Source of the DNA: an uncultured Bacteroidales bacterium | GTDB taxonomy: Bacteria; Bacteroidota; Bacteroidia; Bacteroidales; P3 | Assembly: GCA_937886715.1 (NCBI GenBank) | Contig: CAKZZD010000022.1 | Coordinates: forward strand, 5,645-69,644 | Direction: 5' to 3' | DNA: 64,000 bases | Part shown: positions 1-7,944 of the stretch, piece after piece | How the letters are laid out: every line of letters starts with the position of its first letter | Position numbering within the stretch: position 1 is the stretch's first letter | Position numbers and translations under genes: made by a program | The notes under the pieces: model-generated | What the model saw: the letters and a program-made list of their open reading frames with translations, nothing else | Database searches by the model: none | What the model was told of the DNA's origin: nothing

Positions 1-256
1 GCTTGTTCACCACCGAAATGCCGTCCAGCTCAGCATCGCCCGCATCGGGCCGTATCAGCGTCGACAGCATACGGAGGGTGGTGGTCTTGCCCGCACCGTT
101 GGGGCCGAGCAAACCGAATATCTCGCCCCGGTAGGCGCTGAAGCTCAAGTCGTCGACAGCCACCTTGCGGCGCTCCTTCGTACGCTCGATCTTCTGCTGC
201 TTGGCCGACAGAGTGAACGTCTTGCGCAAGCCTTCAACTTTCAGAATCTCTTCCAT
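1..256 (-). CDS. ABC transporter ATP-binding protein (N-terminal part, cut by window edge)
   Basis: The first ~85 codons of an ABC ATPase read on the minus strand from an ATG at 254-256. The protein begins MEEILKVEGLRKTF and has a complete Walker A motif (GPNGAGKTTT) followed by LRMLSTLIRPDAG. This order is typical of NatA/CcmA-type export ATPases, in which the ATPase is followed by its own permease. An unusual charged insert (SAKQQKIERTKERRK) sits between the first strand and VAVDDLSF; a similar insert occurs in Bacteroidota sodium-exporter-like (NatA) ATPases. The signature motif, Walker B and any permease lie outside the window. It starts 13 nt after the SPFH gene stops on the same strand, so the two are probably co-transcribed. 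Substrate unknown. Confidence 0.8.
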   Translation of the reverse strand, partial: MEEILKVEGLRKTFTLSAKQQKIERTKERRKVAVDDLSFSAYRGEIFGLLGPNGAGKTTTLRMLSTLIRPDAGDAELDGISVVNK

Positions 257-269
257 GGGACAAATATTA

Positions 270-1235
270 TTAATAAATCGACCCGGTGTTGATCACAGGC
301 GAGGCGCCCTCGTCGCCACAGAGCACCACCATCAGGTTGCTCACCATGGCCGCCTTGCGCTCATCGTCCATCTCCACCACATGTTCCGCAGCCAGTTTCT
401 TCAGGGCCATGTCCACCATGCTCACAGCGCCGTCGACAATCTTCTCGCGCGCGGCAATGATGGCCTCCGCCTGCTGGCGCTTCAGCATCACGCTGGCAAT
501 CTCCTGCGCATAGGCCAAATAGTTGATTCGTGCCTCGACCACCTCGATACCGGCAATGTCCAAATGATGGCGCAACTCCTCCTCCAGGCGGTCGTTGATC
601 TCCTCACCGCCGCTGCGCAGGGTCAGCTCACCCGCATGCGCGGAATCCATATTGTCGTAGGCATACATACCGGCCACCTTGCGCAACGCGGCGTCGCTCT
701 GCACATTGACGAAACTGTCGTACCCCTTGAGGGCCTGCTTGTTGTCGGAAGCCTGGGCAGCAGTGGCGGGCGCATCCACATCAATGTTGAAACATGCCTT
801 ATAGGTGTCCTTGATGCGCCACACCAGCACCTGGCCAATCATGATCGGATTGCCGTTGCGATCGTTCACCTTGATGGGCTGCACATCCATATTGCGGGCG
901 CGCAACGACAGTTTCTTCTTCGCATACAGCGGATTGACCCAATAAAAACCATTGTCCGACACAGTGCCCACATACTTGCCGAAAAACGTCAGCACACGGC
1001 ACTGGTTCGGCTGGATCACCATGAAACCGACAAGGTGAATGATATAGAGCACCGTCAGCACACAGCCCATGGCCACCGTCAAACCGATCAGCCCGTCGCT
1101 GTTGGTGGCATCGGCCAGCATGCCCACTCGTATCGTGCCCCAGATCGACAGGGCCAAAAAAGCAAGATTGATCGCCAAATGGAGGAATCCATTGTTGATG
1201 AAACTCATTTTTCTGATTCTTTCTTCTGTATTCAT
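270..1235 (-). CDS. SPFH (band 7/stomatin-like) domain membrane protein
   Basis: About 321 aa from the start MNTEERIRKMSF. An in-frame ATG 33 nt upstream (1268) and another at MSFINNG (1208) are possible. Two hydrophobic segments near the N-terminus (around LAINLAFLALSIWG and GLTVAMGCVLTVLYIIHLVGFMV) are followed by an SPFH core (VIQPNQCRVLTFFGKYVGTV, LSLRARNMDVQPIKVNDRNGNPIMI). A long helical region then contains LRHHLDIAGIEVVEARINYLAYAQEIASVMLKRQQAEAIIAAREKIVDGAV, the usual flotillin/prohibitin-like coiled segment. Such proteins oligomerise in the cytoplasmic membrane and scaffold membrane microdomains or proteases. The specific role here cannot be read from sequence. It is followed by the ABC ATPase, suggesting a membrane-related operon. 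A promoter-like box lies at 1299-1306. Confidence 0.85.
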   Translation of the reverse strand: MNTEERIRKMSFINNGFLHLAINLAFLALSIWGTIRVGMLADATNSDGLIGLTVAMGCVLTVLYIIHLVGFMVIQPNQCRVLTFFGKYVGTVSDNGFYWVNPLYAKKKLSLRARNMDVQPIKVNDRNGNPIMIGQVLVWRIKDTYKACFNIDVDAPATAAQASDNKQALKGYDSFVNVQSDAALRKVAGMYAYDNMDSAHAGELTLRSGGEEINDRLEEELRHHLDIAGIEVVEARINYLAYAQEIASVMLKRQQAEAIIAAREKIVDGAVSMVDMALKKLAAEHVVEMDDERKAAMVSNLMVVLCGDEGASPVINTGSIY

Positions 1236-1298
1236 AACATTGATTTTTAAATTGTTAATGCATTTCAATATGATATCATTTCAATATCGTTTCAAATG

Positions 1299-1306
1299 CA
1301 AATATA
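1299..1306 (-). promoter_or_regulatory. -7 box upstream of SPFH gene
   Basis: On the minus strand this reads TATATTTG, an exact match to the Bacteroidota -7 consensus TAnnTTTG, about 65 nt upstream of the SPFH start codon. No clear TTTG -33 box was seen. Confidence 0.5.
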
Positions 1307-1450
1307 CAACCTTTTCAGTACATGCAAAATATTTTTTCAAAAAAAATCATGTCCAAGACCGCAAACTACAGAAAATCAACCACATCACCCCATCTCCACC
1401 ACCTCATGACACCATACCCACCCATAAGATTGCCCAACTACCTGATTTCC

Positions 1451-1530
1451 ACCTACCAACACCTTATCAACTCCTACCCATGTCCTACTATGGTAGGAGT
1501 TGGGTAGGAGTTGATAAGGAGAAGGTATTG
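1451..1530. repeat. Bipolar 11-bp repeat array, copy 1 (divergent gap SPFH / LD-carboxypeptidase)
   Basis: Core GTCCTAC-TATG-GTAGGAG at 1482-1499 (one mismatch in the left half-site). Outward to the right: GTAGGAGTTGG, GTAGGAGTTGA, TAAGGAGAAGG, each exactly 11 bp. Outward to the left (minus strand): GTAGGACATGG, GTAGGAGTTGA, TAAGGTGTTGG. Both arms therefore repeat the same order of units. It occupies the 409-nt divergent gap 1236-1644. The rest of that gap holds an A/T-rich promoter zone on the left, a G-poor stretch (about 1380-1460) and a G-rich stretch to the right (about 1500-1590). I see no other gene in the gap. Confidence 0.85.
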
Positions 1531-1644
1531 TGCAGCAGCGGTTTACGGGGACGGCAATTCGGGCGAAGGATCGGTAGGGCAAAAGGGGCATCGGGTTCAT
1601 TATCTGCACAATAAAAAATGAGGATGCGCGTTATAGCAGATTAG

Positions 1645-2550
1645 ATGACAAACATACCCATACTGAAAGCGGGCGACAAGGTGAGCATCATCTCCACCGC
1701 GCGAAAAGTGGAGCCGGAAGAGATGAAGGCCGCCGTCGGGCTGCTCAGCGGCTGGGGCCTGAGGGTGGTGGTGCCGGAAGGGCTGTATGCAGCCGAAAAC
1801 CAGTTTGCCGGCAGCGACAGCCACCGCGCCCGGATGCTACAAGAGGCGCTCGACGACAGCGGCATAAGGGCCATCTTCTGCGCCCGAGGCGGCTATGGCA
1901 CGGTGCGCATCATCGACCGGATCGACTTCAGCCGTTTTGCCGAATCGCCCAAGTGGATTGTCGGCTACAGCGATGTCACGGTGCTCCACAGCCACATCCA
2001 CCGGCATTTTGGCCTGCCCACGCTGCATGCCACGATGCCTATCCACATGTCGGCCGCGCCGAATGCCGACACCGAGACTCTCCACGATGTGCTCTTCGGC
2101 AAGAAAATCGACTACAGCTGGGAGCCGCACGCGCTTGACCGCGCGGGGGAAGCCGAGGGGGTGGTGGTCGGCGGCAACCTGTCGATACTGTACAGCCTGT
2201 GCGGCTCGCCGTCGGCGATCGACACGAAGGGGAAAATACTCCTCATTGAGGATCTTGACGAATATCTCTACCACATCGACCGGATGATGCGCAACCTGGA
2301 CCGTTGCGGGATGCTGGAAGGGCTGGCAGGACTGATTGTGGGCGGCATGACCGACATGCACGACAACAAGGTGCCGTTCGGAAGCACGGCCGAAGAGATT
2401 GTCAGCGAAGTGGTGTCGCGCTATGGATTTCCGGTGGCGTTCCATGCGCCGTTCGGGCACACCGTGGGGGCCAATCTGGCGCTGCCGCTGGGCACAAAAA
2501 TCCGCTTAAGTGTCTCACATTTAAAAAAAAGTCGTATCTTTGCATCTTGA
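1645..2550 (+). CDS. LD-carboxypeptidase, peptidase family S66 (LdcA/MccF-like)
   Basis: 301 aa, close to the normal family length. It should remove the terminal D-alanine from L,D-bonds of muropeptide tetrapeptides during peptidoglycan recycling; MccF relatives cleave other amide bonds. The N-terminal KAGDKVSIISTARKV, the ARGGYGTVRIID motif, the nucleophile serine in GYSDVTVLHSHI, the downstream glutamate in LLIEDLDEYLYHIDRMMRNL and the histidine in PVAFHAPFGHTVGANLALPLG match the Ser-Glu-His triad of S66. There is no signal peptide, so it is cytoplasmic. The tail (SVSHLKKSRIFAS) is unusual because the promoter of the next gene lies inside it. The next ATG directly abuts the stop codon. Confidence 0.9.
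   Translation: MTNIPILKAGDKVSIISTARKVEPEEMKAAVGLLSGWGLRVVVPEGLYAAENQFAGSDSHRARMLQEALDDSGIRAIFCARGGYGTVRIIDRIDFSRFAESPKWIVGYSDVTVLHSHIHRHFGLPTLHATMPIHMSAAPNADTETLHDVLFGKKIDYSWEPHALDRAGEAEGVVVGGNLSILYSLCGSPSAIDTKGKILLIEDLDEYLYHIDRMMRNLDRCGMLEGLAGLIVGGMTDMHDNKVPFGSTAEEIVSEVVSRYGFPVAFHAPFGHTVGANLALPLGTKIRLSVSHLKKSRIFAS
2535..2542 (+). promoter_or_regulatory. -7 box inside the end of the S66 gene
   Basis: TATCTTTG, an exact TAnnTTTG match, preceded by a run of A. It lies within the last codons of the S66 gene, and the next start codon is at 2551. Transcription would start about 5-8 nt downstream, almost on that ATG. Confidence 0.55.
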
Positions 2551-3864
2551 ATGTTGCTCATCCACACACCCCGGCTGACCAATAGGTTGGGATATACGCT
2601 CAACGTGATATTCCGCCATATCCTGCACATGGATTTCAGCATCACGACCGATGCCGAACACTTTGGGCAGTACGACGGGGCCAAACTGAGCTATGGCCGA
2701 CAGAAGGTGGGCGAGGGGCTGTTTGTGAAGAGCAACGGCCTGTTGTTCAGGACTTCGATCGAGGAGCAGGAGCCCCGTTGCTGCCAGATTGACGGGCAAT
2801 GGATACTGTTTCCCACGCACGGTCGCGACATCGACCTGCCGTTCGACATTTTTTCGGCCGCATTCTTTATGGTGAGCCGCTATGAGGAATATCTGCCCCA
2901 CCGCGAGGATATGCACCGGCGCTTCAACGCCACCGAGAGTCTGGCCTTCCGCGAGGGCTTCCTCGAGGAGCCTGTGGTGGAACAGTGGGCCATGATGCTG
3001 CGCGAGAAGCTGGCGGCGAGATACCCCGACCTGGCGTTGCCCGACCTCAGCTACCGCTTCGTGCAGACGGTCGATATCGACGCCGCGTGGAGCTACCTCC
3101 ACAAAGGGTTTTTCCGCTCGACGCTGGGGCTGTTCAGGGACTTGCTGGGCAGACGCGACATCGTCGAGGTGCGCCGCCGTATAAGGGTGCTGCTGCACCG
3201 CGAGGAGGACCCGTTCGACACATTCGACTACATCATCTCGTCGTGGCAACGTGTGCCCGACGCCTACCTGCTGTTTTTCACCCTTTTGGCCGACTACGAC
3301 CAGTACGACAAGCCCGTGGGGCACTCGAATCCGTACATGCGGCAGCTGGTGCAGCACTTGGGCGACTACGCCAAGATGGGAATCCACCCGGGGTACTATT
3401 CGATGGAGAATCCCAAAAACGTCGACATCGAGGAGAAACGGCTGGAGGAGATACTTCACCGCGCCATCGTGCGGTCGCGCTACCATTTCCTGCGGCTGCA
3501 GCTGCCGCTGTCCTACCGCATCTTGCTCCACTCTGGCATACGACACGACTACACCATGGGGTTCGCCGATGCACCGGGATTCCGCGCCGGCATCAGCACC
3601 GAATTCCCGTTCTACGACCTTGAGCGCGACCTGGAAACGGAGCTGATGATACACCCTTTCTGCGTGATGGATACCACCCTGCAGAAGTACCTGCGGCTCA
3701 CGCCGGGCGAGGCATTGGCGAGGTACCGCACCCTGATCGACAGCGTACGGAAAGTGAACGGCACATTCTGCTGCATCGTGCATAACCAGAACCTATGCGA
3801 ACTGTACGGATGGGAAGGGTGGCGACATACATACGAAGGCATGCTTGCGTATGCAAAACCATGA
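2551..3864 (+). CDS. DUF7033 / polysaccharide deacetylase-like protein
   Basis: 437 aa. The N-terminus (MLLIHTPRLTNRLGYTLNVIF, then DFSITTDAEHFGQYDGAKLSY) resembles the DUF7033 domain found in Bacteroidota ahead of a NodB-type polysaccharide deacetylase fold. The C-terminal half has the order expected for such a barrel: a first strand FVQTVDIDAAWSYLHKGFFR with paired acidic residues, then MGIHPGYYSMENP, LRLQLPLSYRILLHSGIRHDYTMGFADAPGFRAGISTEFPFYDL and a late IVHNQNLCE. The HPGYYS and H-DYTMGFAD segments are typical of this family. The substrate is unknown; surface glycan processing is plausible. No signal peptide is seen. Its last bases overlap a possible ATG of the next gene (ATGA), suggesting coupling with the KdsC-like gene. 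Confidence 0.75.
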   Translation: MLLIHTPRLTNRLGYTLNVIFRHILHMDFSITTDAEHFGQYDGAKLSYGRQKVGEGLFVKSNGLLFRTSIEEQEPRCCQIDGQWILFPTHGRDIDLPFDIFSAAFFMVSRYEEYLPHREDMHRRFNATESLAFREGFLEEPVVEQWAMMLREKLAARYPDLALPDLSYRFVQTVDIDAAWSYLHKGFFRSTLGLFRDLLGRRDIVEVRRRIRVLLHREEDPFDTFDYIISSWQRVPDAYLLFFTLLADYDQYDKPVGHSNPYMRQLVQHLGDYAKMGIHPGYYSMENPKNVDIEEKRLEEILHRAIVRSRYHFLRLQLPLSYRILLHSGIRHDYTMGFADAPGFRAGISTEFPFYDLERDLETELMIHPFCVMDTTLQKYLRLTPGEALARYRTLIDSVRKVNGTFCCIVHNQNLCELYGWEGWRHTYEGMLAYAKP

Positions 3865-3890
3865 TACTCAACATACACCATAGACCAATT

Positions 3891-4412
3891 ATGATCAATT
3901 ACAAAGAGAAGCTCGGCCCGATACGCGCATTTGTCTTCGACTTCGACGGAGTGATGACCGACGGCAGCGTATGGGTGTACGCCGACAGGGAAACCGTGAG
4001 GTGCGGAAACATCAAGGACGGCTTCGCGATACAATACGCCGTCAAACGCGGATACACGATTGCCGTCATCTCGGGAGCCACGTCGGCAAGCATCGACAAC
4101 CGGATGCAGATGCTTGGCGTGACGCAGGTGTACACGGGGTGCGGCAACAAGGCAGAAACATTCGACAAATTCCTTAGAACAAACAATTTACAACCGGAGG
4201 AAGTGCTTTGCATGGGCGACGATATCCCCGACTTGCCGATACTGCAGCGTGCCGGTGTGGCCACCTGCCCCGCTGATGCCGCCATAGAGGTGAAAGAGAT
4301 GGCCGACTACATCTCGCCATGGGGCGGCGGACACGGATGCGTGCGCGACGTGATCGAGCAAGTGTTGCGCCTCCACGACCAATGGTTCAAACCCGAGGCT
4401 GTCCTATGGTAG
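3891..4412 (+). CDS. kdsC: HAD-IIIA phosphatase, KdsC type (3-deoxy-D-manno-octulosonate 8-phosphate phosphatase)
   Basis: 174 aa from MINYKEKLGPIRAFVFDFDGVMTDGSV, the usual KdsC length. HAD motif I is FDFDGVMTDG, motif II is AVISGATSASIDNR, motif III is the lysine region after GCGNKAETFDKFL, and motif IV is MGDDIPDLPIL. It would dephosphorylate Kdo-8-phosphate in the Kdo branch of lipopolysaccharide synthesis, in the cytoplasm. An alternative ATG at 3861 would add ten residues and give an ATGA overlap with the preceding stop. I chose 3891 because the protein then begins where known KdsC proteins begin. The stop overlaps the start of the RlpA-like gene by 7 nt. Other Kdo genes are not in the window. 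Confidence 0.85.
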   Translation: MINYKEKLGPIRAFVFDFDGVMTDGSVWVYADRETVRCGNIKDGFAIQYAVKRGYTIAVISGATSASIDNRMQMLGVTQVYTGCGNKAETFDKFLRTNNLQPEEVLCMGDDIPDLPILQRAGVATCPADAAIEVKEMADYISPWGGGHGCVRDVIEQVLRLHDQWFKPEAVLW

Positions 4413-5134
4413 CACGACGTTACATACTGATTCTATGTAGTTTGCTCGCCATGACGGCGACTGCATGGGCGCAATCTTTCCCCACAGGCGACACCGTGAC
4501 CGAGTACCCCCACAAGGGCACTTTCTACCACGACCGATTCGAGGGCCGCAAAACCGCCAATGGAGAGATATTCGACCAGAACCTGTTCACCGCGGCACAT
4601 TGGCGCATCAAGCTGGGCACGATGGTGATGGTGACAAACCAAAACACAGGCCTGCAGGTGATTGTGCGCATCAATGACCGTTGTCCGAGACACGGGGTGC
4701 TCGACATGACTCACCGGGCGGCCACAGCCATCGGAATCAGGGGGTGCCAACCCGTCACAGTACGCATACTACCAGAGGGTTACGAAGAACAGTGGCTGGC
4801 ACAGGACCAACTGTTTGATTCCGTCTATTCGCGGCTCTCAGGGACAGAGAATGCAAGCCGCCAGCCGGTGCTGCCCCCGCTGCCGACGCCGAGCACATCG
4901 CGGCACAATGCCTACAACATATCGTTATGCACCATCACGTCGCACACCGAAGCATTTGAGCAGATCCAGAAGCTGCCGCCCAGCTATCAGGATAAGGTGG
5001 TGATTCAGCCGGCCAACGAAACCGAAAAGATGAACCTCATACTCGAGGCACAGCTGCCCAAGGACCAGGCCGAGGTGGTGCTGCGACAAGTGAAAGAGAT
5101 TTTCCCCAACAGCAGACTGGCCCCTCACTTCTGA
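4406..5134 (+). CDS. RlpA-like double-psi beta-barrel protein with SPOR-like C-terminus
   Basis: About 242 aa from MVARRYILILCSLLAMTATAWAQ, a clear Sec signal peptide, so it is exported to the periplasm or anchored outside. Residues ~35-125 carry the RlpA barrel (GTFYHDRFEGRKTANGE, FTAAHWRIKLGTMVMVTN, VIVRINDRCP, VLDMTHRAATAIGI), including the Asp of INDR and the Asp of LDMTHRAA expected in septal-ring lytic transglycosylases. The C-terminal ~75 residues, starting at YNISLCTITSHTEAFEQI, look like a divergent SPOR domain for binding denuded glycan strands. The start ATG lies 7 nt inside the kdsC-like gene, so translation is probably coupled. It fits a cell-wall role, with the S66 peptidase nearby. 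Confidence 0.82.
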   Translation: MVARRYILILCSLLAMTATAWAQSFPTGDTVTEYPHKGTFYHDRFEGRKTANGEIFDQNLFTAAHWRIKLGTMVMVTNQNTGLQVIVRINDRCPRHGVLDMTHRAATAIGIRGCQPVTVRILPEGYEEQWLAQDQLFDSVYSRLSGTENASRQPVLPPLPTPSTSRHNAYNISLCTITSHTEAFEQIQKLPPSYQDKVVIQPANETEKMNLILEAQLPKDQAEVVLRQVKEIFPNSRLAPHF

Positions 5135-5290
5135 ACAGATGCCGAATTGAGCAACCGCCGGTGCGGACAAGGATTCGCCTGCAGCAATCAGAAAAGAAAA
5201 AAATACGCACACAGATGAGCAGCATAACATACTATCCCATAACAGAAAGCGAAGGGAAAAGGGCGGTGAAGAAAAATATTTTAAACTTTT

Positions 5291-5323
5291 TTTGATCTGA
5301 TTAAATAAATATTATTATCTTTG
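5291..5323 (+). promoter_or_regulatory. Promoter for porP/sprF and the T9SS block
   Basis: A TTTG box at 5291-5294 and TATCTTTG at 5316-5323, spaced 21 nt. This matches the Bacteroidota -33/-7 architecture, about 77 nt upstream of the GTG start of the PorP-like gene. The rest of 5135-5400 shows no gene. Confidence 0.65.
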
Positions 5324-5400
5324 CACATTCAATCATGCGTAAAAAAAACGCCGCAGAAAAATGATTGAAAATAGTGTAACCCAATTAAAAACAGGCCATT

Positions 5401-6432
5401 GTGGCAAAAACAGACAGACTGAAAACAAGACGAACCATCACCAAAATAGTATCATTTTCGGTGACGATGGCGCTATTTTTATCAGTTGCCACAGCCCAAA
5501 ATGAGGGCCAATATACGCATTTCATGAACAACCGGCTGAGCTATAACCCTGCATATGCCGGCAGTTCGGGAAACATATCCATCACCTTGCTCTACCGTAA
5601 CCAATGGATGGGGCTGAACCTTCAGCCGTCCACTCCTGGCGGAGATGCCGGCTCGACCCCGACCGATATGCTGGCCAGTTTCGACATGCCGGTGAAATGG
5701 CTGCATGGCGGAATCGGGGCCACTTTCAATTCAGAGAAAATCGGCTATCACAACAACACGTCGATCGCCCTTGATTACGCCTTCCGCATCTACTGGGGAC
5801 CTGGCAACCTGGCCGCTGCAATCGAAGCCAACCTCAACAGCCTGCAGTTTGACCCCAGTTCGCTGGTGGGCCATTCCGATTTCGAAGGTGGCCAGACCAC
5901 TACCAACGACCCTCTCGTGGGTTCGAAGGAGGGTTCGGACTTTTTGATCGACTTCTCGACCGGATTGTACTATCAGGTGCCCAGCGTGTACTATATCAGT
6001 CTTTCGGTGAAGAACCTGCTGGCCGCCAAGAGCCAGACGTTCAACTTCCACAATGTCCGCACACTATACCTGATGGGCGGATATGAATATGCGTTCCCCT
6101 ACAATCCATCGTTCAAGCTGAAGCCCTCGCTTCTGGTGAAGAGCTCCGGCTTGCGCACCACACAGCTCGACATGGCGTGCCTGCTCGACTACAGAAATGC
6201 ATTCTGGTGCGGATTAGGATACCGTTGGGGCGACTCGTTCAATGTGCTGGCAGGCGTCAATTTCCTGAAGGTGCTGCAGATCGGCGTGGCCTACGACCTG
6301 ACCACCTCGAAACTCGGTTTCGGCAATGGCCGTTCGTTCGGATCGCTGGAGTTGTACCTGAACCTGGCCTTCCAGATTGACATCCCGCAGCATCCGCCTA
6401 CGGTGTCAGGAAACACGCTGTACTTGCGGTAA
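5401..6432 (+). CDS. PorP/SprF family type IX secretion outer-membrane protein
   Basis: 343 aa. The family signature follows the signal peptide: EGQYTHFMNNRLSYNPAYAGSSGNISITLLYRNQWMG, then repeated amphipathic beta strands (GGIGATFNSEKIGYHNNTSIALDYAFRI, YYQVPSVYYISLSVKNLLAAKSQTF, ALFWCGLGYRWGDSFNVLAGVNFL-type segments) to the C-terminus. PorP/SprF proteins are outer-membrane barrels that link T9SS cargo or the PorK/N ring to the outer membrane. I keep the GTG start at 5401 because the next ATG (5467) would leave almost no signal peptide (MALFLSVATAQ). It directly precedes gldK, the conserved porP-porK-porL-porM-porN order. Confidence 0.9.
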   Translation: MAKTDRLKTRRTITKIVSFSVTMALFLSVATAQNEGQYTHFMNNRLSYNPAYAGSSGNISITLLYRNQWMGLNLQPSTPGGDAGSTPTDMLASFDMPVKWLHGGIGATFNSEKIGYHNNTSIALDYAFRIYWGPGNLAAAIEANLNSLQFDPSSLVGHSDFEGGQTTTNDPLVGSKEGSDFLIDFSTGLYYQVPSVYYISLSVKNLLAAKSQTFNFHNVRTLYLMGGYEYAFPYNPSFKLKPSLLVKSSGLRTTQLDMACLLDYRNAFWCGLGYRWGDSFNVLAGVNFLKVLQIGVAYDLTTSKLGFGNGRSFGSLELYLNLAFQIDIPQHPPTVSGNTLYLR

Positions 6433-6521
6433 TATTATTAAGAATTATTTAATAATTATATGTAACATTTTTTTCAGGAATCCGTTTTACAAGAAAGTAG
6501 AATAAAATAATACATACAGAT

Positions 6522-7883
6522 ATGAAAAAGTTGTTTTTTGTCCTTGCCATCGCTGGAGTGGTATTTTGCAGTTGCAAATCATCCAACAAGGGTGAAGTGG
6601 TAGGAGTTGCCAATCGTCCTTATTTTGAGGATATTGACCTCAAGGGAATGGTGTTCATCAACCAAGGCAACTATACCATGGGCGCCGGTGTGCAGAATGT
6701 CACATACGGCAAAGTGCCGCAACCGCGCAAGATGCAAATCGAATCCTTCTTCATGGATGAGACCGAGATCACCAACAACGAGTATCGTCAATTTGTATAC
6801 GATGTGCGCGACTCGATCGCCCGCCGCATCCTTGGCGAAGCCGGAATCGACAATTTCCTGATTGAAGAGGACTCGTACGGAGAGCCCCTCGACCCGCCTA
6901 TCCTTAACAAGAAGACCAAAATCGACTATAAGGATGCCGATGTGCGTCAGGCCTTGATTGATGGAGGATTCTATATCGTCGACATCAACCATCGCCGCGT
7001 GGTGGACGTGTCGAAGATGAATTATGAGTATTATTACATCGACTATAACAGCGTGGCTGTGAAGGAAAATGGTTCGAATGCCAAAAGCGAGCACCGCGGC
7101 ACTTCATTTGCCGTGCGCCCGAAAGGCCTGAACAACCGCAATTCGCAGATTCAGCGCGAATATATCAACATTTACCCCGACACGCTTTGCTGGGTGCACG
7201 ACTATGCCTACAGCATGAATGAGGATTTCTCGCGCAACTATTTCACTTCGCCCGCCTATGACAACTATCCCGTGGTGGGTGTCAGCTGGAGGCAGGCCAA
7301 AGCCTTCTGTGTATGGCGCTCCAATATGCTGAACCAGTATTTGGAAAGCATTGACTATTCACAGCTGAACGACTTCCGTCTGCCGACTGAAAGTGAGTGG
7401 GAGTTTGCTGCCCGTGGTGGCATCGCCAGCCAGAGCTATCCCTGGGGCGGTCCCTACGTCCGCAATCCTAATGGCTGCTTCCTGGCCAACTACGAGCCCC
7501 TCAAGGGTGCCTACGACGACGATGGCGGTGTCCGTACTCTGATGGTGGGACACTATGCACCTAACGACTACGGCCTGTACGACATGGCGGGCAACGTGAG
7601 CGAATGGTGCCTGGACGCCTTCAACGAGTCGACCTATCAGGTGGCTAACGCCATCACGCCGTACTACAACTACGATGCCAAGGATGAAGACCCCCTCGCC
7701 ATGAAGCGCAAAGTGATCCGTGGCGGCAGCTGGAAAGACCAGAAATATTTCATCCAGGTGCAGACCCGTACATTTGAATATATGGACACTTCGAAGTGCT
7801 ACATCGGATTCCGCTGCGTGCAACCCTATCTGGGTCGTGTGAAGGGTGACAATCTGCGCTCTGCTTCGAATGTTGCAAGATAA
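6522..7883 (+). CDS. gldK: T9SS ring lipoprotein GldK/PorK
   Basis: 453 aa. The N-terminus MKKLFFVLAIAGVVFCSCKSSNKG is a lipoprotein signal with cysteines at the end of the hydrophobic stretch. The rest is an FGE-sulfatase-like fold: MVFINQGNYTMGAG, MQIESFFMDETEITNNEYRQFV, PVVGVSWRQAKAFCVWRS, DFRLPTESEWEFAARGG, YDMAGNVSEWCLDAF, KVIRGGSWKD and GFRCVQPY. GldK forms periplasmic rings with GldN beneath the outer membrane in T9SS. It is first in gldK-L-M-N and follows PorP. The 89-nt leader 6433-6521 is A/T-rich without a clear TAnnTTTG box, so read-through from the PorP promoter is likely. Confidence 0.95.
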   Translation: MKKLFFVLAIAGVVFCSCKSSNKGEVVGVANRPYFEDIDLKGMVFINQGNYTMGAGVQNVTYGKVPQPRKMQIESFFMDETEITNNEYRQFVYDVRDSIARRILGEAGIDNFLIEEDSYGEPLDPPILNKKTKIDYKDADVRQALIDGGFYIVDINHRRVVDVSKMNYEYYYIDYNSVAVKENGSNAKSEHRGTSFAVRPKGLNNRNSQIQREYINIYPDTLCWVHDYAYSMNEDFSRNYFTSPAYDNYPVVGVSWRQAKAFCVWRSNMLNQYLESIDYSQLNDFRLPTESEWEFAARGGIASQSYPWGGPYVRNPNGCFLANYEPLKGAYDDDGGVRTLMVGHYAPNDYGLYDMAGNVSEWCLDAFNESTYQVANAITPYYNYDAKDEDPLAMKRKVIRGGSWKDQKYFIQVQTRTFEYMDTSKCYIGFRCVQPYLGRVKGDNLRSASNVAR

Positions 7884-7944
7884 ACATCCGTACAATAGAA
7901 ATAACACTATTTAAACAAGCAAACACAATAAAAATCTTTCAGTT

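Noticed and set aside
2521..3783. A 420-codon minus-strand ORF opposite the DUF7033 gene
   Set aside because: Antisense shadow; the plus frame has conserved DUF7033 features and a promoter.
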